Translations under genes and position numbers: made by a program
In this document: in pieces, positions 16,915-27,340 of the stretch
Position numbering within the stretch: position 1 is the first letter of the stretch
Layout of the letters: every line of letters begins with the position of its first letter
Assembly: GCF_003611465.1 (NCBI RefSeq)
Contig: NZ_RAXV01000033.1
Location: 1 to 44,831 of the forward strand
Length of the DNA stretch: 44,831 bases
From: Acinetobacter tianfuensis
Lineage (GTDB): Bacteria > Pseudomonadota > Gammaproteobacteria > Pseudomonadales > Moraxellaceae
Direction of reading: 5' to 3'
The notes under the pieces: model-generated
What the model saw: the letters and a program-made list of their open reading frames with translations, nothing else
What the model was told of the DNA's origin: nothing
The model's database searches: none

Positions 16915-17922
16915 ATGGAACAAGAATTAATCCGTCAAACGCCGCTTTGGGCTGAGAACTGGCCAGTAGCCTACTCTGTAGTTCAAGCGATTATCATCTT
17001 GCTTGTTGTGGTTTTAGTTGCTGCCTTGATGTCGTTCATTGAACGACGTCTTTTGGCGCTTTGGCAAGACCGTTACGGTCCGAACCGTGTAGGTCCGGGC
17101 GGTATGTTCCAGATTGTTGCCGACATGCTGAAAATCATGTTCAAGGAAGACTGGACGCCAAAATTTGCTGACAAGCTGACTTTCCGTCTAGCGCCTGCAG
17201 TTGCAATGGCAACTGCAGTACTGTCGTTCATGGTTATTCCAGTTTCGCCTCATCTAGGTGTAGCGGACATGAGCATTGGCCTATTGTTCTTCATGGCAAT
17301 GGCTGGTATTGCAGTGTATGCGGTTCTATTCGGCGGCTGGTCTTCTAACAACAAATATGCGTTGTTAGGCGGCTTGCGTTCAGCAGCTCAAACCATTTCT
17401 TATGAAGTGTTCTTGGGTATCTCGCTGATGGGTGTGGTTGCAATTGCAGGCTCATTCAACATGCGTGAAATTGTTGAAGCGCAAAAAGATGTTTGGTTTG
17501 TTATTCCTCAATTCTTAGGTTTCTTGATTTTCGTGGTTGCAGGCGTTGCGGTAACTCACCGTCACCCATTTGACCAGCCAGAAGCCGAGCAAGAATTGGC
17601 AGAAGGCTACCATGTTGAATATGGCGGTATGAAATGGGGTATGTTCTTCGTTGCGGAATACGTAAACGTCGTACTGATCTCTGCTTTAATCGTCACTTTA
17701 TTCTTCGGTGGCTGGTTAGCGCCATTCAACCTTGATATTCCGTTTATTCCAGATGCGTTCTGGTTCATTATTAAAACAGCATTCTTTGTAATGATGTTCG
17801 TATTGGCACGCGGCTCTTTAATGCGTCCGCGTTATGACCAAGTAATGAACTTCGGCTGGAAAATTTGCTTGCCATTAGCGTTAGTTAACTTGCTGGTTAC
17901 TGCCGCAGTTGTGTTGTGGTAA
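16915..17922 (+). CDS. nuoH: NADH-quinone oxidoreductase subunit H
   Basis: Membrane subunit that forms most of the quinone chamber and links it to the proton channels. Eight or so transmembrane helices are apparent. Signature loops include [21 protein letters not shown] and the acidic [19 protein letters not shown] quinone-site loop. 335 residues, typical. It starts 3 bp after nuoG stops. Confidence 0.97.
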   Translation: MEQELIRQTPLWAENWPVAYSVVQAIIILLVVVLVAALMSFIERRLLALWQDRYGPNRVGPGGMFQIVADMLKIMFKEDWTPKFADKLTFRLAPAVAMATAVLSFMVIPVSPHLGVADMSIGLLFFMAMAGIAVYAVLFGGWSSNNKYALLGGLRSAAQTISYEVFLGISLMGVVAIAGSFNMREIVEAQKDVWFVIPQFLGFLIFVVAGVAVTHRHPFDQPEAEQELAEGYHVEYGGMKWGMFFVAEYVNVVLISALIVTLFFGGWLAPFNLDIPFIPDAFWFIIKTAFFVMMFVLARGSLMRPRYDQVMNFGWKICLPLALVNLLVTAAVVLW

Positions 17923-17938
17923 GGGCAGGGAGAACAAA

Positions 17939-18481
17939 ATGTTTAAATTTCTAGCCGGGTTTGGATCGATTGTACGTTCGTTGTGGATGGTGTTCAGCCA
18001 TGTCACACGTAAACGTGACACGATTCTTTATCCTGAAGTGCCAGCTGAAGAAATCGTACCGCCTCGTTTCCGCGGCCGTATTGTTTTGACGCGTGACCCA
18101 GACGGCGAAGAGCGCTGTGTTGCATGTAACCTATGTGCGGTTGCATGTCCAGTCGGCTGTATCTCTTTACAGAAAGCTGAAAAAGAAGATGGCCGCTGGT
18201 ATCCGGAATTTTTCCGTATCAACTTCTCGCGCTGCATTTTCTGCGGTATGTGTGAAGAAGCATGTCCAACGACTGCAATTCAAATGACGCCTGACTTCGA
18301 GCTCAGTGAATATGTTCGTCAAGACTTAGTCTACGAAAAAGAACACTTGCTGATTTCTGGTCCTGGTAAATACCCAGACTACAACTTCTACCGTGTAACA
18401 GGTATGGCAGTTGCAGGTAAAGACAAAGGTCAAGCGCAACGTGAAAGCGCGCCTGTTGATGTACGGAGTCTATTACCATGA
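17939..18481 (+). CDS. nuoI: NADH-quinone oxidoreductase subunit I
   Basis: Ferredoxin-like subunit with [4Fe-4S] clusters N6a and N6b. Both motifs are clear: [12 protein letters not shown] and [12 protein letters not shown]. The start is ATG at 17939 ([10 protein letters not shown]), which has GGGAG just upstream. A longer in-frame reading from 17909 overlaps nuoH and has no ribosome site. 180 residues, as in E. coli. It overlaps nuoJ by 4 bp. Confidence 0.95.
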   Translation: MFKFLAGFGSIVRSLWMVFSHVTRKRDTILYPEVPAEEIVPPRFRGRIVLTRDPDGEERCVACNLCAVACPVGCISLQKAEKEDGRWYPEFFRINFSRCIFCGMCEEACPTTAIQMTPDFELSEYVRQDLVYEKEHLLISGPGKYPDYNFYRVTGMAVAGKDKGQAQRESAPVDVRSLLP

Positions 18482-18999
18482 TGTGGCCGTTTTATTTAAT
18501 GGCTCTTGTGGCCATTGTTTCGACAATTCGTGTTGTAACCAACACGAACCCTGTACATGCTCTTTTAAGCTTAATTGTATCTTTGCTCGCTGTAGCAGGT
18601 ATGTTCATGATTGTTGGCGCGCCGTTTGCCGGTGCGCTTGAGATCATCGTTTATGCCGGTGCAATTATGGTGCTTTTCGTATTCGTCGTGATGATGCTGA
18701 ACCTAGGTGAGCAAACGATGGAACAGGAAAGCAAATGGCTGACTTCATCTGCGTGGGCTTACCCTGCGCTGATGAGCTTCCTGATGGGCTTAGTGCTTGT
18801 TTGGATGCTGGGTTCTGACTACACAAAACCGTCTATGGTGATGGGTACAGAAATCGTTGGTCCTAAAGCTGTAGGCACAGCACTCTTTACTCACTACTTA
18901 CTATTGGTAGAAGTTGCTGCAATGTTATTGCTTGCTGCGCTAGTCGCTGCATTCCACATTGGCAAACGTGAACCAAGTGCAGAAGAGGAAAAAGAATAA
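18478..18999 (+). CDS. nuoJ: NADH-quinone oxidoreductase subunit J
   Basis: Membrane subunit between the quinone module and the pumps. Five helices; the third contains the family's [23 protein letters not shown] signature with a pi-bulge, split here across residues about 54-76. Two ATGs in tandem (18478, 18481) could start it; the first overlaps the nuoI stop. 173 residues, typical. It ends sharing one base with nuoK. Confidence 0.95.
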   Translation: MMWPFYLMALVAIVSTIRVVTNTNPVHALLSLIVSLLAVAGMFMIVGAPFAGALEIIVYAGAIMVLFVFVVMMLNLGEQTMEQESKWLTSSAWAYPALMSFLMGLVLVWMLGSDYTKPSMVMGTEIVGPKAVGTALFTHYLLLVEVAAMLLLAALVAAFHIGKREPSAEEEKE

Positions 19000-19307
19000 T
19001 GGGCAACATCCCTTTAGAACATGGCTTGATTGTTGCCACCATTCTTTTTGCACTGGGTTTTTACGGTGTAATGGTGCGACGCAACCTGCTATTTATTTTG
19101 ATGAGCCTTGAAATCATGATGAACGCCGCTGCTTTAGCGTTTGTTTTGGCGGGCAGCGCATGGGCGCAGCCAGATGGCCAAATTATGTTTATCTTGATCT
19201 TAACGCTTGCTGCGGCAGAGGCTTGTATCGGTCTTGCGATCGTCCTTCAGTTCTATCATCGCTTCCATCATTTGGATGTGGATGCTGCTAGTGAGATGCG
19301 CGGATGA
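18999..19307 (+). CDS. nuoK: NADH-quinone oxidoreductase subunit K
   Basis: Small three-helix membrane subunit, homologous to MnhC/MrpC antiporter subunits. The conserved Glu residues lie in [13 protein letters not shown] and [13 protein letters not shown]. 102 residues, typical (E. coli 100). One-base overlap with nuoJ and 4-bp overlap with nuoL. Confidence 0.96.
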   Translation: MGNIPLEHGLIVATILFALGFYGVMVRRNLLFILMSLEIMMNAAALAFVLAGSAWAQPDGQIMFILILTLAAAEACIGLAIVLQFYHRFHHLDVDAASEMRG

Positions 19308-21199
19308 GCTATTTATATTTAACAGTATTATTCCCGCTAATCGGTTTTATCCTTTTGGCGGCAGGCCGCAACAAGCTGCCTGAATCTGTGGCTGCAATTA
19401 TTGGTGCGGGTTCTGTAGGCTTATCTGCATTATTTGCATTAATTGCCGGCCTTGATTTTGTGAACAACGGTTCAGTTGCGACTACGCAGCACCTATGGAC
19501 GTGGTTCAATGTTGGTGATTTAGCTCCTGGCATTTCGCTTCACCTTGACGGCCTTTCATTATTGATGATGGGCATGGTCACAGGTGTGGGCTTCTTGATT
19601 CACATCTTCGCGACATGGTACATGCGCGGTGAAGAAGACTTTGCGCGTTTCTTCTCTTATTTCAACCTATTCGTTGCAAGCATGCTATTGCTTGTATTGG
19701 GTGACAACTTAGCGTTGTTATTCTTAGGCTGGGAAGGCGTAGGTCTATGCTCTTACTTGCTGATTGGTTATTACTACCAAAACCCTGCAAACGGTTTTGC
19801 AGCAATTAAAGCATTCACTGTAACGCGTGTGGGTGACGTATTCTTACTGATCGCGTTGTTCTTAATTTACCAGCAGTTCGGTACCTTAAACATTGCAGAA
19901 GTTGTAGCTGCTGCGCCAACAGTTTTGGCTCAGAGTTCTTCAATTGCAATCTGGACTGCTTTAATGCTGTTCTTGGGTGCTGCAGGTAAATCTGCTCAAA
20001 TCCCATTGCAAACATGGTTGGCGGATGCGATGGCTGGTCCTACACCAGTATCTGCATTAATCCACGCTGCAACAATGGTAACAGCGGGTGTTTACCTGTG
20101 CTGCCGTATGTTCACAGTATTTGAACAAGCGCCAGAAGTAATGGTATTCATCTCGATTACTGGTGCGGTAACGCTGCTTGTTGCCGGTTTTGCTGCATTG
20201 GTTCAAACAGACATCAAACGTATTCTTGCTTACTCTACAATGAGTCAGCTGGGCTATATGTTCATGGCTGTAGGTGCTGAAGCTTACCAAGCTGGCTTGT
20301 TCCACATGCTGACTCACGCATTCTTCAAGGCATTATTATTCTTGTCTTCTGGTGCGGTGATTCTTGCATTCCACCACGAACAGAACATTTTCAAAATGGG
20401 CGGTTTGTTCTACAAGAACAAATTCCTGTTTGCATGTTTCGCAATCGGCGGCGGCGCATTGGCTGCAATTCCATTCTTAACCATTGGCTTCTTCTCTAAA
20501 GATGCGATCTTGGCAGCAGTTTGGACGCAAAGTCATGTTGCAGGCATTTCTGTATTCAATACCTTGTATTGGGCTGGTGTTGCAGGCGCATTCTTAACTT
20601 CGATCTATACTTTCCGTCTAATCTGGATTGTATTCTTCGGTGAAGCGAAAACTGAATACCATGAAATTAAAGGTGTGACTTATTGGGGTCCTTTAGCAAT
20701 CTTGGCTGTACTTTCTACAGGTCTTGCGATTGTTCTTAAAGCGCCGGTAATGAGCATTCTTGATGCTGCTAAAATTCCCGCATTCATTATTCCTGAAGCT
20801 TTGGAAGCAGGCGCGCATGGCGCTGAGTATATTGCAATTGCAGTGGCGCTTTCTGGCCTAGTGGTTGGTGTGATTCTATTTGCTTTTGCTTATGGCACGG
20901 TGAAGGGCTTTGCTCAAACTTCGCTAGGTGCTGGCCTTGCAAACATTTGCCGCAATGCGCTTGGTTTTGACGCGCTGTATGACATCGTATTTGTTAAGCC
21001 TTACCTGCTTATTGCAAAAATCTTAGGCCGTGATCCGATTGACGGTTTATGGCTGGTACTGCCTGCAATTGTTAAAGCCGGCAACAGCTTCACAAGTTCA
21101 CGTCAAACAGGTTCATTGCGTGATTACGCATCAAGCATGGCATTTGGCACATTTGTCTTGCTATTGATCTTGGTCGTGATTCAGGTCGTGGGGAAATAA
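19304..21199 (+). CDS. nuoL: NADH-quinone oxidoreductase subunit L
   Basis: Distal antiporter-like proton-pumping subunit. Many transmembrane helices and the family core are visible: [18 protein letters not shown] (Glu), [28 protein letters not shown] split around residues 235-262 (key His/Lys region), and [17 protein letters not shown]. The C-terminal part contains the long lateral helix and a last transmembrane helix that brace the membrane arm. 631 residues (E. coli 613). Confidence 0.97.
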   Translation: MSYLYLTVLFPLIGFILLAAGRNKLPESVAAIIGAGSVGLSALFALIAGLDFVNNGSVATTQHLWTWFNVGDLAPGISLHLDGLSLLMMGMVTGVGFLIHIFATWYMRGEEDFARFFSYFNLFVASMLLLVLGDNLALLFLGWEGVGLCSYLLIGYYYQNPANGFAAIKAFTVTRVGDVFLLIALFLIYQQFGTLNIAEVVAAAPTVLAQSSSIAIWTALMLFLGAAGKSAQIPLQTWLADAMAGPTPVSALIHAATMVTAGVYLCCRMFTVFEQAPEVMVFISITGAVTLLVAGFAALVQTDIKRILAYSTMSQLGYMFMAVGAEAYQAGLFHMLTHAFFKALLFLSSGAVILAFHHEQNIFKMGGLFYKNKFLFACFAIGGGALAAIPFLTIGFFSKDAILAAVWTQSHVAGISVFNTLYWAGVAGAFLTSIYTFRLIWIVFFGEAKTEYHEIKGVTYWGPLAILAVLSTGLAIVLKAPVMSILDAAKIPAFIIPEALEAGAHGAEYIAIAVALSGLVVGVILFAFAYGTVKGFAQTSLGAGLANICRNALGFDALYDIVFVKPYLLIAKILGRDPIDGLWLVLPAIVKAGNSFTSSRQTGSLRDYASSMAFGTFVLLLILVVIQVVGK

Positions 21200-21200
21200 A

Positions 21201-22811
21201 ATGGAAGCTAATAATTTAATTTTACCCGCTCTGATCCTTATTCCGTTCATTGCTGGTTTCGCATGCTGGCTGGTCGATAAACTCGACCAGCACTTGCCGC
21301 GCTATATCGCTTTGATTGGCATGTTAGTGACGCTGGTGTTGACCATCGTTCTATGGCAGTCTGGCACGTACAACTATGAAATTGGCAGCAGCACTCCAAC
21401 GTGGGCTGCTCAGTTTAACTTGCCTTGGATTCAAACACTTGGCATTAACATTCACTTGGCTGTGGATGGTCTTTCTCTGTTAATGGTTGGCTTAACTGCA
21501 CTTCTAGGTGTGTTGGCTGTCGGCTGTTCATGGGGCGAGATTCAAAAGAATGTCGGTTTCTTCCACCTTAACCTTTTATGGTCTTTGGGCGGTGTGATCG
21601 GTGTATTCTTAGCGATTGACATGTTCCTGTTCTTCTTCTTCTGGGAGATGATGCTGGTTCCGATCTACTTCTTGATCGCGCTTTGGGGTCATAAAGGGGC
21701 AGACGGCAAGTCACGCGTTTATGCTGCGACTAAATTCTTCATCTACACGCAGGTTGCAGGTTTAATCATGCTGATCGGTATCCTTGGCTTAGTTGCTGTA
21801 GGTTACTCTCTAAATGGTCAAATCAGCTTTAACTACAACTACTTGATGGCAGTTGCACATACTGTAGAAGCTCAAGCGCCAGCGCTTGCTTATGCATTCA
21901 TGGTGTGTATGTTCATCGGTTTTGCGGTGAAACTTCCAGTTTTCCCATTGCACGGCTGGCTTCCAGACGCGCATGCTCAAGCGCCTACAGCGGGTTCTGT
22001 TGACCTTGCAGGTATCTTGATTAAAACTGCGGCGTACGGTTTATTGCGTTTCGTTATTCCGTTCTTCCCGGCAGCATCTGCTCAATTTGCAGATATTGCA
22101 ATTATCTTGGGCCTAATCGGCATCTTCTACGGTGCATGGTTAGCATTCCAGCAAACAGATATGAAGCGTTTGCTTGCGTATACATCTATCTCACACATGG
22201 GCTTTGTATTGCTTGCGATTTACGCGGGCAACATCTTAACCTTCCAAGGCTTGATGATTATGATGCTGGCGCATGGCCTGTCATCTGCTGCATTGTTCAT
22301 TATGTGCGGTCAGGTTTACGAGCGTCTGCATACACGTGATATGCGCCTAATGGGCGGTATCCGCGGTCAGCTCCCGTACCTTGCATTCTTCTTGATGTTC
22401 TTTGTTGCTGCTTTGGTCGGTATTCCGGGCCTAGGCAACTTCATTGGTGAATTCTTAATTCTAATGGGTTCATTCAACAAATTCCCTGTATTCACAATTA
22501 TTGCTGCAATCAGTCTCGTATTCGCAGGCTTATATGGCTTAATTCTGATTCACAAGGCGTTGTTCGGTACACCAAACGAAGAACAAAAACAGCATTACAC
22601 AAATCCGTTAAAAGATTTGAATGCGCGTGAAGTTGTTATTCTTTTAATCTGTGCAATTGGCCTGTTGTGGTTAGGTCTATATCCGCAAAGCTTCCTAGAC
22701 GTGTCTAACTCAAGCATGGCTTGGATTGTGAATAGCTACATCCCTGTACAAGAAACAGTTGAAGCAGTGCAGCAAGCTGCGATTTCAGCTGAACATGTGG
22801 AGATCCAATAA
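21201..22811 (+). CDS. nuoM: NADH-quinone oxidoreductase subunit M
   Basis: Middle antiporter-like pump of the membrane arm. Conserved features: FFFFWEMMLVPIYFLIALWG (key Glu), KLPVFPLHGWLPDAHAQAPT (channel Lys/Pro) and DMKRLLAYTSISHMGFVLL. About 14 helices over 536 residues (E. coli 509). It starts 1 bp after the nuoL stop, so translation is probably coupled. Confidence 0.97.
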   Translation: MEANNLILPALILIPFIAGFACWLVDKLDQHLPRYIALIGMLVTLVLTIVLWQSGTYNYEIGSSTPTWAAQFNLPWIQTLGINIHLAVDGLSLLMVGLTALLGVLAVGCSWGEIQKNVGFFHLNLLWSLGGVIGVFLAIDMFLFFFFWEMMLVPIYFLIALWGHKGADGKSRVYAATKFFIYTQVAGLIMLIGILGLVAVGYSLNGQISFNYNYLMAVAHTVEAQAPALAYAFMVCMFIGFAVKLPVFPLHGWLPDAHAQAPTAGSVDLAGILIKTAAYGLLRFVIPFFPAASAQFADIAIILGLIGIFYGAWLAFQQTDMKRLLAYTSISHMGFVLLAIYAGNILTFQGLMIMMLAHGLSSAALFIMCGQVYERLHTRDMRLMGGIRGQLPYLAFFLMFFVAALVGIPGLGNFIGEFLILMGSFNKFPVFTIIAAISLVFAGLYGLILIHKALFGTPNEEQKQHYTNPLKDLNAREVVILLICAIGLLWLGLYPQSFLDVSNSSMAWIVNSYIPVQETVEAVQQAAISAEHVEIQ

Positions 22812-22814
22812 GTC

Positions 22815-24359
22815 ATGAACTTCACAATGTCATTTTCAGAACTTATGCCTTTGGCGCCAGTGATTATCGTCGCTTTAACAGCGGTGGTTGTTATGCTGCT
22901 GACGGCCATTAAGCGTAATCATAATTTAGTTGCGACTGCATCTGTTCTCGGTTTGAACCTTGCAGGCTTCTATATTATTTTTGTACTCGTTGCAGGTGCT
23001 TTCGCGCCTGCTAACGTGATGAATCTATTCGTCGTAGATCCGTTTACGATGCTGTATCAGTTTGTGATTTTGGTTGCGGCGCTTGCGTGCTGCACATTGT
23101 CACATGCATATATTGAAAGCTATAAAGACAACCGCGAAGAGCTCTACATCTTGATGCTGTGTTCTGTGACGGGCGCGATGATGATAGTTGCAAGTTCGCA
23201 CTATGCATCTTTCTTCATCAGCTTAGAGTTAATGTCGATTCCTGTATACGGCCTATTGGCATATACGCATCAGCGTTCTCAGTCACTTGAAGCGGGCGTA
23301 AAATACCTTGTTCTTTCAGCAACTGCTTCTGCAATGCTGTTGATGGGTATGGCTTATGTTTATGCATACACAGGCACACTGAATTTCGTTGCTGAACCAT
23401 CTAAAATGTTCACCACATTCAGCCAGCCAGCAGTTGTACTGGGCTTAGCGCTCATTGTATTTGCGGTTGCATTTAAATTGTCTCTTGCGCCATTCCACAA
23501 ATGGACACCAGACGTGTATGCAGGCGCTCCAGCGCCAGTTGCAACTTTCCTTGCAACTGTTGCAAAAGTTGCAATGATCGGCTTGTTCGTACGTTACTTG
23601 CTGTCTTCTGGCCTGATTTTGGCAGACAGCTTCATTACGCTATTGACCGTTATTGCTGTACTTTCAATTCTTGCAGGTAACTTGCTGGCAGTTCGCCAAG
23701 TGAACTTGAAACGTATCCTTGCATACTCTTCAATTGCTCATTTCGGTTATTTGCTTGTTGCCGTTATCAGTGCGCGAAATACTGACTTCTTGCAAATCCA
23801 AGGCTTTGCAACATTTGAGTCTGTAAACGTTTATGTGATTACCTATGTATTAACAACGATCGGCGCGTTCGGTGTTGTGACACTAATGTCTAGTCCATAC
23901 AACAATACAGACGAAGCAGGCAGCTTGGCTGAGTACCGCGGTTTGTTCTGGCGCCGTCCAGTATTGACTGCAACGTTGACTGTTATGATGCTTTCTCTTG
24001 CAGGTATTCCGTTAACTGCTGGCTTCATCGGTAAGTTCATGGTGATTAAAGCGGCAGTATCTGGTCAAGAATGGTTCCTTGCTGCAATGGTAATCGTTGG
24101 TTCAGGTATCGGCTTGTACTACTACTTGCGTGTGATGGTTGTTTTATACATGACGCCGCCAGAAAACCCGCGTATCGACGCTGTTGACCATTGGGGTCAA
24201 AAAGTGGGCGGTATCATGGTGCTGGGCGCTGCGGCGCTGGTACTGCTGTTCGGTGTCTATCCAGATCCAATCATTGCGATTTCGAAAGTAGCATTCTTTG
24301 CGATTTCACCTGAACTGCAGCAATTTATTTTGTCTTTAGTTCAAAATGGTTTTAACTGA
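22815..24359 (+). CDS. nuoN: NADH-quinone oxidoreductase subunit N
   Basis: Proximal antiporter-like pump, last gene of the operon. Seen: SLELMSIPVYGLLAY (key Glu), AFKLSLAPFHKWTPDVYAGAP and NLKRILAYSSIAHFGYLL. About 14 helices over 514 residues (E. coli 485). A strong terminator follows 28 bp after the stop. Confidence 0.97.
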   Translation: MNFTMSFSELMPLAPVIIVALTAVVVMLLTAIKRNHNLVATASVLGLNLAGFYIIFVLVAGAFAPANVMNLFVVDPFTMLYQFVILVAALACCTLSHAYIESYKDNREELYILMLCSVTGAMMIVASSHYASFFISLELMSIPVYGLLAYTHQRSQSLEAGVKYLVLSATASAMLLMGMAYVYAYTGTLNFVAEPSKMFTTFSQPAVVLGLALIVFAVAFKLSLAPFHKWTPDVYAGAPAPVATFLATVAKVAMIGLFVRYLLSSGLILADSFITLLTVIAVLSILAGNLLAVRQVNLKRILAYSSIAHFGYLLVAVISARNTDFLQIQGFATFESVNVYVITYVLTTIGAFGVVTLMSSPYNNTDEAGSLAEYRGLFWRRPVLTATLTVMMLSLAGIPLTAGFIGKFMVIKAAVSGQEWFLAAMVIVGSGIGLYYYLRVMVVLYMTPPENPRIDAVDHWGQKVGGIMVLGAAALVLLFGVYPDPIIAISKVAFFAISPELQQFILSLVQNGFN

Positions 24360-24387
24360 TTAATCTTGCATTAATTTAGTTATTACA

Positions 24388-24420
24388 AAAAAGCCTTCAG
24401 TAATGAGGGCTTTTTTATTT
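24388..24420 (+). terminator. nuo operon terminator
   Basis: A 12-bp stem (24388-24399 with 24404-24415, one G-T pair), GTAA loop and a run of six T. Confidence 0.9.
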
Positions 24421-24441
24421 TTATCATCTGATAAATAGTTT

Positions 24442-24447
24442 TATAAT
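24442..24447 (+). promoter_or_regulatory. -10 element of the upp promoter
   Basis: A perfect TATAAT lies 38 bp before the upp start. The -35 region overlaps the AT tail of the nuo terminator and has no good match. Confidence 0.4.
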
Positions 24448-24484
24448 AGTACGAATTTGATTTTAACCTTTTAGGTGTTCTCCC

Positions 24485-25120
24485 GTGGCTATCCATGAAA
24501 TCCGTCATCCGCTCATCCGTCATAAATTAGGTTTGCTGCGCCGTTCTGACATCAGCACGAAAAACTTCCGTGAGCTGGCTCAAGAAGTCACTATGCTTTT
24601 GACGTATGAAGCGACTAAAGATTTACCAGTGTGTGATCATGAAATTGATGGCTGGGCAGGTAAAGTCACTGTAGACCGCATTGCGGGTAAAAAAATTACA
24701 GTTGTGCCAATTCTGCGTGCAGGCATTGGCATGCTGGACGGCTTCTTAAACTTGATTCCTAGCGCAAAAGTTTCGGTATTGGGCCTAGAGCGTGATGAAG
24801 AAACTTTGGAAGCGCGTACCTATTACAAAAAATTAGTTCCAGATGTGCAAAACCGTATTGCCATGATTATTGACCCAATGCTGGCAACAGGCTCATCATT
24901 AGTGGCGGCTATTGATGTATTGAAAGCAAGCGGCTGTAAAGATATCCGTGTAATGGTGCTGGTTGCAGCGCCTGAAGGCATTAAGCGTGTTGAAAATGCA
25001 CATCCGGATGTCACAATTTTCACGGCCTCTGTAGACCAAAGCATCAATGAACAGGGATATATCGTTCCCGGTTTAGGTGATGCCGGCGATAAAATTTTTG
25101 GTTCAGTACAAAAAGATTAA
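24485..25120 (+). CDS. upp: Uracil phosphoribosyltransferase
   Basis: Pyrimidine salvage: uracil + PRPP to UMP + pyrophosphate. The PRPP loop [11 protein letters not shown] lies at about residues 127-137, and the uracil-binding C-terminal part contains [13 protein letters not shown]. 211 residues, typical for Upp (208 in E. coli). The start is GTG. No uracil permease gene is adjacent; the gene stands alone between two terminators. Confidence 0.96.
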   Translation: MAIHEIRHPLIRHKLGLLRRSDISTKNFRELAQEVTMLLTYEATKDLPVCDHEIDGWAGKVTVDRIAGKKITVVPILRAGIGMLDGFLNLIPSAKVSVLGLERDEETLEARTYYKKLVPDVQNRIAMIIDPMLATGSSLVAAIDVLKASGCKDIRVMVLVAAPEGIKRVENAHPDVTIFTASVDQSINEQGYIVPGLGDAGDKIFGSVQKD

Positions 25121-25136
25121 TTGCTGTATTGAACAT

Positions 25137-25164
25137 AAAGAGGCTTTTACAGCCTCTTTTTTAT
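25137..25164 (+). terminator. upp terminator
   Basis: AAAGAGGCT/AGCCTCTTT stem of 9 bp, TTTAC loop, followed by a run of T. Confidence 0.9.
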
Positions 25165-25199
25165 ATACTGATTGAAAATATTTATAGGTAGATTGACCG

Positions 25200-25493
25200 A
25201 TGAAGTCTGAAAAATATCAAGGCAAAGTTAAACAATATAATTCTGACAAAGGCTTCGGCTTTATTTCATGTGAAGAAGGCGATGTATTTTTTCATATTTC
25301 CGACTTTCCCGCAGATGGTATTGAACCAAAGCGCCACGACCGCGTGAAATTTAATGTCATTGCAAATGGCGATAAATACAAAGCTGTGAAAATTGAGCGT
25401 GTAGAAGACAATTCGAAACAAGCGCGTAAATCAAAAGTTGTCGCGAACAATACTTCTATTACATCATCGCTTTTGAACAGTTTCCGAAAATAA
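25200..25493 (+). CDS. Cold-shock-domain protein (97 aa)
   Basis: An N-terminal cold-shock domain (about residues 5-68) with both RNA-binding motifs, KGFGFI (RNP1) and VFFHI (RNP2), followed by a basic Ser/Asn-rich tail of about 28 residues. Such proteins bind single-stranded RNA/DNA and act as RNA chaperones. The spacing between RNP1 and RNP2 is short. It lies between upp and a second protein with the same domain, so the pair may have arisen by duplication. No symbol assigned because many csp paralogues exist. Confidence 0.85.
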   Translation: MKSEKYQGKVKQYNSDKGFGFISCEEGDVFFHISDFPADGIEPKRHDRVKFNVIANGDKYKAVKIERVEDNSKQARKSKVVANNTSITSSLLNSFRK

Positions 25494-25545
25494 AGCGTTG
25501 CTTCGATTCATCGCTGGGATCTGGATATACTTGAAAGTTAAAACA

Positions 25546-25572
25546 AAAAGAGGCATTCGTGCTTCTTTTTTA
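25546..25572 (+). terminator. Terminator of the first cold-shock gene
   Basis: AAAAGAGGCA/TGCTTCTTTT 10-bp stem (one G-T pair) closed by a stable TTCG loop and followed by T residues. Confidence 0.85.
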
Positions 25573-25608
25573 TTACAATATAGAAAATGAATAACAATAG
25601 AGTGCGGC

Positions 25609-26349
25609 ATGTATCTTCAGGGGAATATCAAAAGCTATAACGCTGAGCGCGGCTATGGCTTTATTGAAGTCAGCGGCAATAAAGTGCCCGATGTGTTTTT
25701 TCATATCGCCGATTTTCCAAAAGGCAAAATACCGCCGCAGATCGGCGAGATGCTGAAATTCATAATGGTTGAAAGTGACGGGAAATTCCGTGCCGGCAGC
25801 ATCATCCGCTTGGATATTGCTGTGCCGCCATCTGCGCCTGAACCTGTGATGCAATCGGTGAAACAAAAAAGTAAAGCTGCGCCAACTTATAAACGGCACA
25901 ATAAAAAGCTGCCGATCTTTCCGATCTTGGGGTTAGTGATTATCGCTGTACTGGCATTTTTTACCTATGGCAAATATCAAGAATATACCCAAGCCAGAGA
26001 ACAAAAAGCGCAGCAGGTGCTGGAAGAGCAGCAGCAGATTATTGCGCAGCAGCGTAAAGCGCTTGGTCATTTGCCGGATCAAGCTTTAAGTGAGCAGGGA
26101 GCACGTAATTTAGATCATCAGGTGTATCAAACGGCCCAGCCGCGCGCAGAACATATTGAAGCCAGTATTGAAAAGCAAAAAGCGGAAACATTTATACAGC
26201 CGAGTGCAGAGTTTAAATGTGATGGACGGATGCATTGTTCACAAATGCGTTCTTATGAAGAAGCAGTCTATTTCCTGCAAAATTGCCCAAATGTACAGAT
26301 GGATGGCAATGAAGACGGTGTGCCGTGTGAACGCCAGTTTAACCGTTAA
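25609..26349 (+). CDS. Membrane protein with cold-shock and Excalibur domains
   Basis: A fusion in three parts. Residues 1-70 are a cold-shock-like domain (GYGFIEV at 15-21, VFFHIADF at 29-36). One transmembrane helix spans about 101-120, followed by a Gln/Glu-rich coiled-coil-like stretch (121-150). Residues about 202-243 form an Excalibur calcium-binding domain with Cys204, Cys210, Cys226 and Cys240 and the signature DGNEDGVPCE. The basic stretch before the helix predicts a cytoplasmic cold-shock domain and a periplasmic Excalibur domain. The role is unknown. The ribosome site is weak. Confidence 0.85.
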   Translation: MYLQGNIKSYNAERGYGFIEVSGNKVPDVFFHIADFPKGKIPPQIGEMLKFIMVESDGKFRAGSIIRLDIAVPPSAPEPVMQSVKQKSKAAPTYKRHNKKLPIFPILGLVIIAVLAFFTYGKYQEYTQAREQKAQQVLEEQQQIIAQQRKALGHLPDQALSEQGARNLDHQVYQTAQPRAEHIEASIEKQKAETFIQPSAEFKCDGRMHCSQMRSYEEAVYFLQNCPNVQMDGNEDGVPCERQFNR

Positions 26350-26377
26350 AAGAAAAGCGCCTTAAGGCACTTTTCTT
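26348..26377. terminator. Bidirectional terminator overlapping the LysR stop codon
   Basis: AAAGAAAAG-C-GCCTT / AAGGC-A-CTTTTCTTT pairs over 14 bp with one mismatch and no real loop. It serves the convergent Excalibur and LysR genes; its edge reaches the first base of the LysR stop codon. Confidence 0.75.
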
Positions 26378-27255
26378 TATTTGTCACAGAATTTCATAAA
26401 GGCTTTTAGGCCAGGGCCTTGATATTTCTGACGGTGCACCAGCATAAATAATGGGCGGGTCAGCGTCCAGAATGGCGTATCCAGCACTACAAGCTGACCT
26501 TTTTCACGTAAAGGTTCAATCGCCAGCTTGGAAATACATGACATGCCTAAACCGCCAGCAACAATTTTTAAGATTGCTTCGTTATGGCCTAAAGTCAGGC
26601 GGATATTGGCATCCGGCAAGTCCTTCAGAATAGCATTGTCAAAGACTTCACGTGTACCGGAACCTTCTTCACGCAAAATCCATTCGGCTTGATTAAAATC
26701 AGCTGCGGTCAATGGGCGGTTAAGCTGTGCTAAAGGGTGCTCTGGTGAGCAGCAGACGGCCAGCTCATCATCACGCCAATGAATACATTGCAGCTGCGGT
26801 AAATGGCAAGAGCCTTCAATCAGCGCAAGATCAAGCTGAAACTGGTTTACGGCTTCAATCATTTGACGGGTGTTGCCGACCTGAAGCTGTAAATGCGCTT
26901 GCGGCTGAATTTTCAGGAAGCTGGCCATTAAGTCAGGCATCAGATAGTCACTGATGGTTAAGGTTGCGCCCAAACGCAAGTCAATGCTTTGCAGTTCGCC
27001 TTTAGCTGCTTGCTCGAAAGCATCACAGCGGCCCAATATTTCCAGTGCTTGAGGCAGCAAGAAACGGCCTAAGTCATTTAACTGCAAGCGTTTGCCTAAG
27101 CGGTCAAACAGCGGAGCGCCTAAACCGTCTTCGAGATCGGCAAGGGCCATACTGGCTGCGCTTTGGGTAAGCTTGACTGCATCACTGGCTTTTGTCACAG
27201 TGCCTTCTTGAGCGACTGCTACAAAAACAGCCAATTGACGTAATGTCATGCGCAT
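26377..27255 (-). CDS. LysR-type regulator, FinR-like by position
   Basis: Typical LysR protein of 292 residues: winged HTH at about 4-62 (ASDAVKLTQSAASMALADLE recognition region split over 24-43) and a periplasmic-binding-protein-like effector domain from about 90. It is divergent from the ferredoxin-NADP reductase gene with only 85 bp between starts. Pseudomonas has the same arrangement: finR next to fpr, where FinR is needed for fpr induction under oxidative stress. The FinR assignment here rests on context and general likeness, not on a search. AAGG 8 nt upstream supports the first of two close ATGs. Confidence 0.85.
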   Translation of the reverse strand: MRMTLRQLAVFVAVAQEGTVTKASDAVKLTQSAASMALADLEDGLGAPLFDRLGKRLQLNDLGRFLLPQALEILGRCDAFEQAAKGELQSIDLRLGATLTISDYLMPDLMASFLKIQPQAHLQLQVGNTRQMIEAVNQFQLDLALIEGSCHLPQLQCIHWRDDELAVCCSPEHPLAQLNRPLTAADFNQAEWILREEGSGTREVFDNAILKDLPDANIRLTLGHNEAILKIVAGGLGMSCISKLAIEPLREKGQLVVLDTPFWTLTRPLFMLVHRQKYQGPGLKAFMKFCDK

Positions 27256-27340
27256 GAATTTAGCCTTAACATTTAAAAAATATTAATAAAATATGCCGTC
27301 ATGCTACCATGAGCACAGTCTTTCATGCCACGCCGAAATC

